This document shows positions 62,262 through 64,000 of a DNA stretch of 64,000 bases, piece by piece. The stretch is taken from positions 17,234 to 81,233 of the forward strand of contig NZ_NFLI01000018.1 in the NCBI RefSeq assembly GCF_002160825.1. Reading direction: 5' to 3'. A program made the translations under genes and the position numbers. Under the pieces are notes generated by a model. It saw only the letters and a list, made by a program, of their open reading frames with translations. It had not been told where the DNA came from and did not search any database. The number at the start of each line of letters is the position of its first letter. Positions within the stretch are counted from its first letter, which is position 1. The stretch comes from Lachnoclostridium sp. An131 (lineage in GTDB: Bacteria > Bacillota > Clostridia > Lachnospirales > Lachnospiraceae).

Positions 62262-63550
62262 CCCACTCTCAGGCGGAATTTCTGAATCCCGCGCTCGTCA
62301 GACACCTTCTCTATCTCAGCGCCCAGGCTGCGGAGCTTCTCGTCGAAGCGCTCATAGCCGCGCTCAATATAATGGATATCATCGACAATCGTAATTCCAT
62401 CCGCCGCCAGTCCGGCAATCACCAGAGCTGCGCCGGCCCGCAGATCAGGACCTGACACCTGGGCTCCTGTGTAGCGCTCCACGCCTTCGATGATCGCCGT
62501 GTTGCCCTCTACCTTGATATTCGCGCCCATACGCGCCAGCTCATCCACATATTTGAAGCGGTTTTCAAAAATGCTCTCTGTCACAATGCTGCTTCCCTTT
62601 GCCAGGCCTAAGGCCACTGTGATCTGCGGCTGCATATCAGTCGGGAAGCCCGGATACGGAAGCGTCTTTACATTTGTACACTTCAGCCCCTTGGCACAGA
62701 CCACGCGTACAGCGTCGTCCAGCTCCTCTATCTCACAGCCGATCTCCAAAAGCTTGGAGGTGGCCGCTTCCAAGTGCTTGGGAATCACGTTTTTCACGGT
62801 CACATCGCCTCTTGTGGCCGCCGCGGCAAACATAAAGGTGCCTGCCTCTATCTGATCCGGAATAATCGAATACTCTGTCGTATGAAGGCGCTCCACACCC
62901 CGGATACGAATGATGTCCGTGCCCGCGCCCTTGATATTCGCGCCCATGCTGTTCAGGAAGTTTGCCACATCCACTACATGGGGCTCCTTGGCTGCATTCT
63001 CAATGACAGTATTTCCATCGGCCATAGACGCTGCCATCATAATATTGATCGTGGCTCCCACAGAAACCACATCCAGATAAATGTGGCTCCCGCGAAGCCT
63101 TTCCGCCTCAGCCACAATAAAGCCATACTCAATCTTCACATCAGCTCCGAGCGCCCGGAAGCCCTTCAGATGCTGGTCAATGGGCCGGCTTCCGATATTG
63201 CAGCCGCCCGGCAGCGGAACCTTCGCCCGCTTGTACTTTCCAAGCAGAGCGCCCAGCAGATAATAGGAAGCGCGAATCCGCTTGATATACTCGTAATCTA
63301 CACTGAAATCCCCTATCTGGGAACCATTGATCTTCACTGAATGGCGCTCCTTGCGTTCCACATAAGCGCCGATTTTCTGCATCGCTTCCAGCAGGACGTT
63401 GATATCCCGCACATCCGGAAGATTCTCTATCACTACTGTCTCATCTGTCATAATCGCTGCCGCGAGAATCGCCAGCGCCGCATTCTTCGCGCCGCCGATC
63501 TCCACCTCGCCAACGAGTGGGTTTCCGCCTTTAATCACATATTGATCCAT
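62258..63550 (-). CDS. murA: UDP-N-acetylglucosamine 1-carboxyvinyltransferase
   Basis: 430 aa from ATG 63550 (GGGAG RBS); the longer frame to 63652 is rejected. Starts QYVIKGGNPLVGEVEIGGAKNAAL (Lys and Asn of the active site). The catalytic cysteine loop PLPGGCNIGSRPID carries the Cys that reacts with PEP and fosfomycin. Two-domain EPT fold of usual length. First committed step of peptidoglycan synthesis. No gene shares its transcript within the window except possible read-through into metK. Confidence 0.96.
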   Translation of the reverse strand: MDQYVIKGGNPLVGEVEIGGAKNAALAILAAAIMTDETVVIENLPDVRDINVLLEAMQKIGAYVERKERHSVKINGSQIGDFSVDYEYIKRIRASYYLLGALLGKYKRAKVPLPGGCNIGSRPIDQHLKGFRALGADVKIEYGFIVAEAERLRGSHIYLDVVSVGATINIMMAASMADGNTVIENAAKEPHVVDVANFLNSMGANIKGAGTDIIRIRGVERLHTTEYSIIPDQIEAGTFMFAAAATRGDVTVKNVIPKHLEAATSKLLEIGCEIEELDDAVRVVCAKGLKCTNVKTLPYPGFPTDMQPQITVALGLAKGSSIVTESIFENRFKYVDELARMGANIKVEGNTAIIEGVERYTGAQVSGPDLRAGAALVIAGLAADGITIVDDIHYIERGYERFDEKLRSLGAEIEKVSDERGIQKFRLRVG

Positions 63551-63721
63551 AACTACTCCCAGCTCTTTCTGATCCTGTTTTTCGTTTTCTCTATCATAAA
63601 TATCGATACAATCCTGCCTCCGCGCCGCCGCATCCTTCATCCGATAACGCACGGAACACGATTCCCTGATGTCTATCCTTCCAGCTTTCAGCCAAAACTA
63701 TTCCCGTTTTGGTCTTTAAAT

Positions 63722-63749
63722 AGTATAACACAATCTTTTGATTTGTAAA
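63722..63749 (-). promoter_or_regulatory. murA promoter candidate 1 (proximal)
   Basis: Minus-strand TTTACA (63749-63744), 16 bp, TATACT (63727-63722), about 170 bp before murA. Confidence 0.6.
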
Positions 63750-63812
63750 TACCTGATCTTGGGAACAAAACGCCGAAAACCGGGCAAAAATCAGGGTTTT
63801 TCTCTCTTCCAT

Positions 63813-63841
63813 ATTATAACACAGCCGACATGGGCTGTCAT
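63813..63841 (-). promoter_or_regulatory. murA promoter candidate 2 (distal)
   Basis: Minus-strand ATGACA (63841-63836), 17 bp, perfect TATAAT (63818-63813). The spacer contains the inverted repeat ACAGCC-N6-GGCTGT, a possible regulator site. Confidence 0.65.
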
Positions 63842-64000
63842 TTTACAATTCTGTTTCATATCCTTTACATTTTCTGTCCAGATTCCAGCTTCCGGGAGTT
63901 TGACAGTTGAATAATCGAAAAATACCTTGCAGGCCGCATAAAACCTGCTTTTTTTGTGTCAATTTTTTTGCTTTTTAGTATGTTATTTTATGTTATTGTG

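Larger units (their letters stand above)
63551..64000. other. AT-rich upstream region of murA, no gene seen
   Basis: 450 bp without a supported gene on either strand. It contains two candidate minus promoters (63722-63749 and 63813-63841) and a short hairpin GCAGG-N10-CCTGC with a T-run on the plus strand (63929-63956). That hairpin could end a plus-strand transcript, but no plus-strand gene is visible. The last 50 bp are strongly AT-rich. Confidence 0.55.

Noticed and set aside
63594..63812. 72-codon minus frame upstream of murA
   Set aside because: Its ATG lies only a few bases after the -10 TATAAT, leaving no room for an RBS; composition is not protein-like.
1..64000. CRISPR array, IS element, prophage, tRNA or rRNA genes
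   Set aside because: No regularly spaced repeats, transposase, integrase, phage genes or tRNA-like cloverleaf ends were seen. The only tandem repeats are coding minisatellites and the 37-bp duplication.

Overview
The window reads as chromosomal DNA of a spore-forming Clostridia, most likely a Lachnospiraceae member (Clostridium cluster XIVa). The reasons are a spoIIA-spoVA sporulation cluster, a T-box valS leader, an S-box metK leader, low-GC-Gram-positive RBSs (AGGAGG type) and promoters (TTGACA-17-TATAAT), together with fairly GC-rich coding sequence. Almost every gene is on the minus strand. I see no IS element, prophage, CRISPR array, rRNA or tRNA.

1-18807 is one long minus-strand locus for a Tad/Flp-type (type IVb) pilus. 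In transcription order: TadZ/CpaE-like ATPase, TadA/CpaF motor ATPase, TadB, TadC, a Flp1-like pilin, an A24 prepilin peptidase, a WG-repeat protein, a TadE-like pseudopilin, a DUF5702 protein, a second TadE-like protein, and an unknown two-TM protein. It then runs straight into a phosphothreonine signalling module: FHA protein, PP2C phosphatase, membrane Ser/Thr kinase, and a 130-aa membrane protein with duplicated ETLPLG motifs. It ends in a very large repeat-rich secreted protein cut by the window edge. This composite locus is the most interesting part of the window.

18808-19389 is a gene-free gap holding a strong terminator and possibly a small RNA. 19390-24789 carries a CtpA-type protease, a coiled-coil M23 murein-hydrolase activator, FtsX, FtsE (cell-wall remodelling and division) and a CdaR-type regulator. 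25155-28492 has a YitT-type membrane protein, a MATE exporter with its MarR regulator (promoter and operator visible) and an FMN-binding-like lipid-anchored or membrane protein. 28545-33636 is a carbohydrate block: TetR repressor, GH13 enzyme and GlgB, divergent from a PfkB-type sugar kinase, with a perfect palindromic operator between -35 and -10 of the TetR promoter. A second MATE exporter and a TPR/degenerate-AAA fusion follow, then DegV.

38933-43204 is a mannitol-type PTS operon coupled to a 6-phospho-3-hexuloisomerase-like SIS protein and a short 6-phosphogluconate dehydrogenase, under an RpiR regulator; neither mannitol-1-phosphate dehydrogenase nor hexulose-phosphate synthase is present. 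43475-50180 is the spoIIAA-spoIIAB-sigF-(63 aa)-spoVAA-AB-AC cluster, with an AGCS amino-acid symporter and its own terminators inserted before spoVAD-spoVAE. 50352-58521 is a valine T-box operon: valS, an LTA-synthase-like sulfatase, folC, a 49-aa ORF and a zinc-ribbon TPR membrane protein. 58518-60074 is a purple-acid-phosphatase-like phosphoesterase. 60316-62261 is an S-box controlled metK plus a small unknown gene. murA with two candidate promoters closes the window.

All calls come from reading the sequence; no database search was run. Start codons were chosen by RBS and operon overlap, and several differ from the longest possible ORF.
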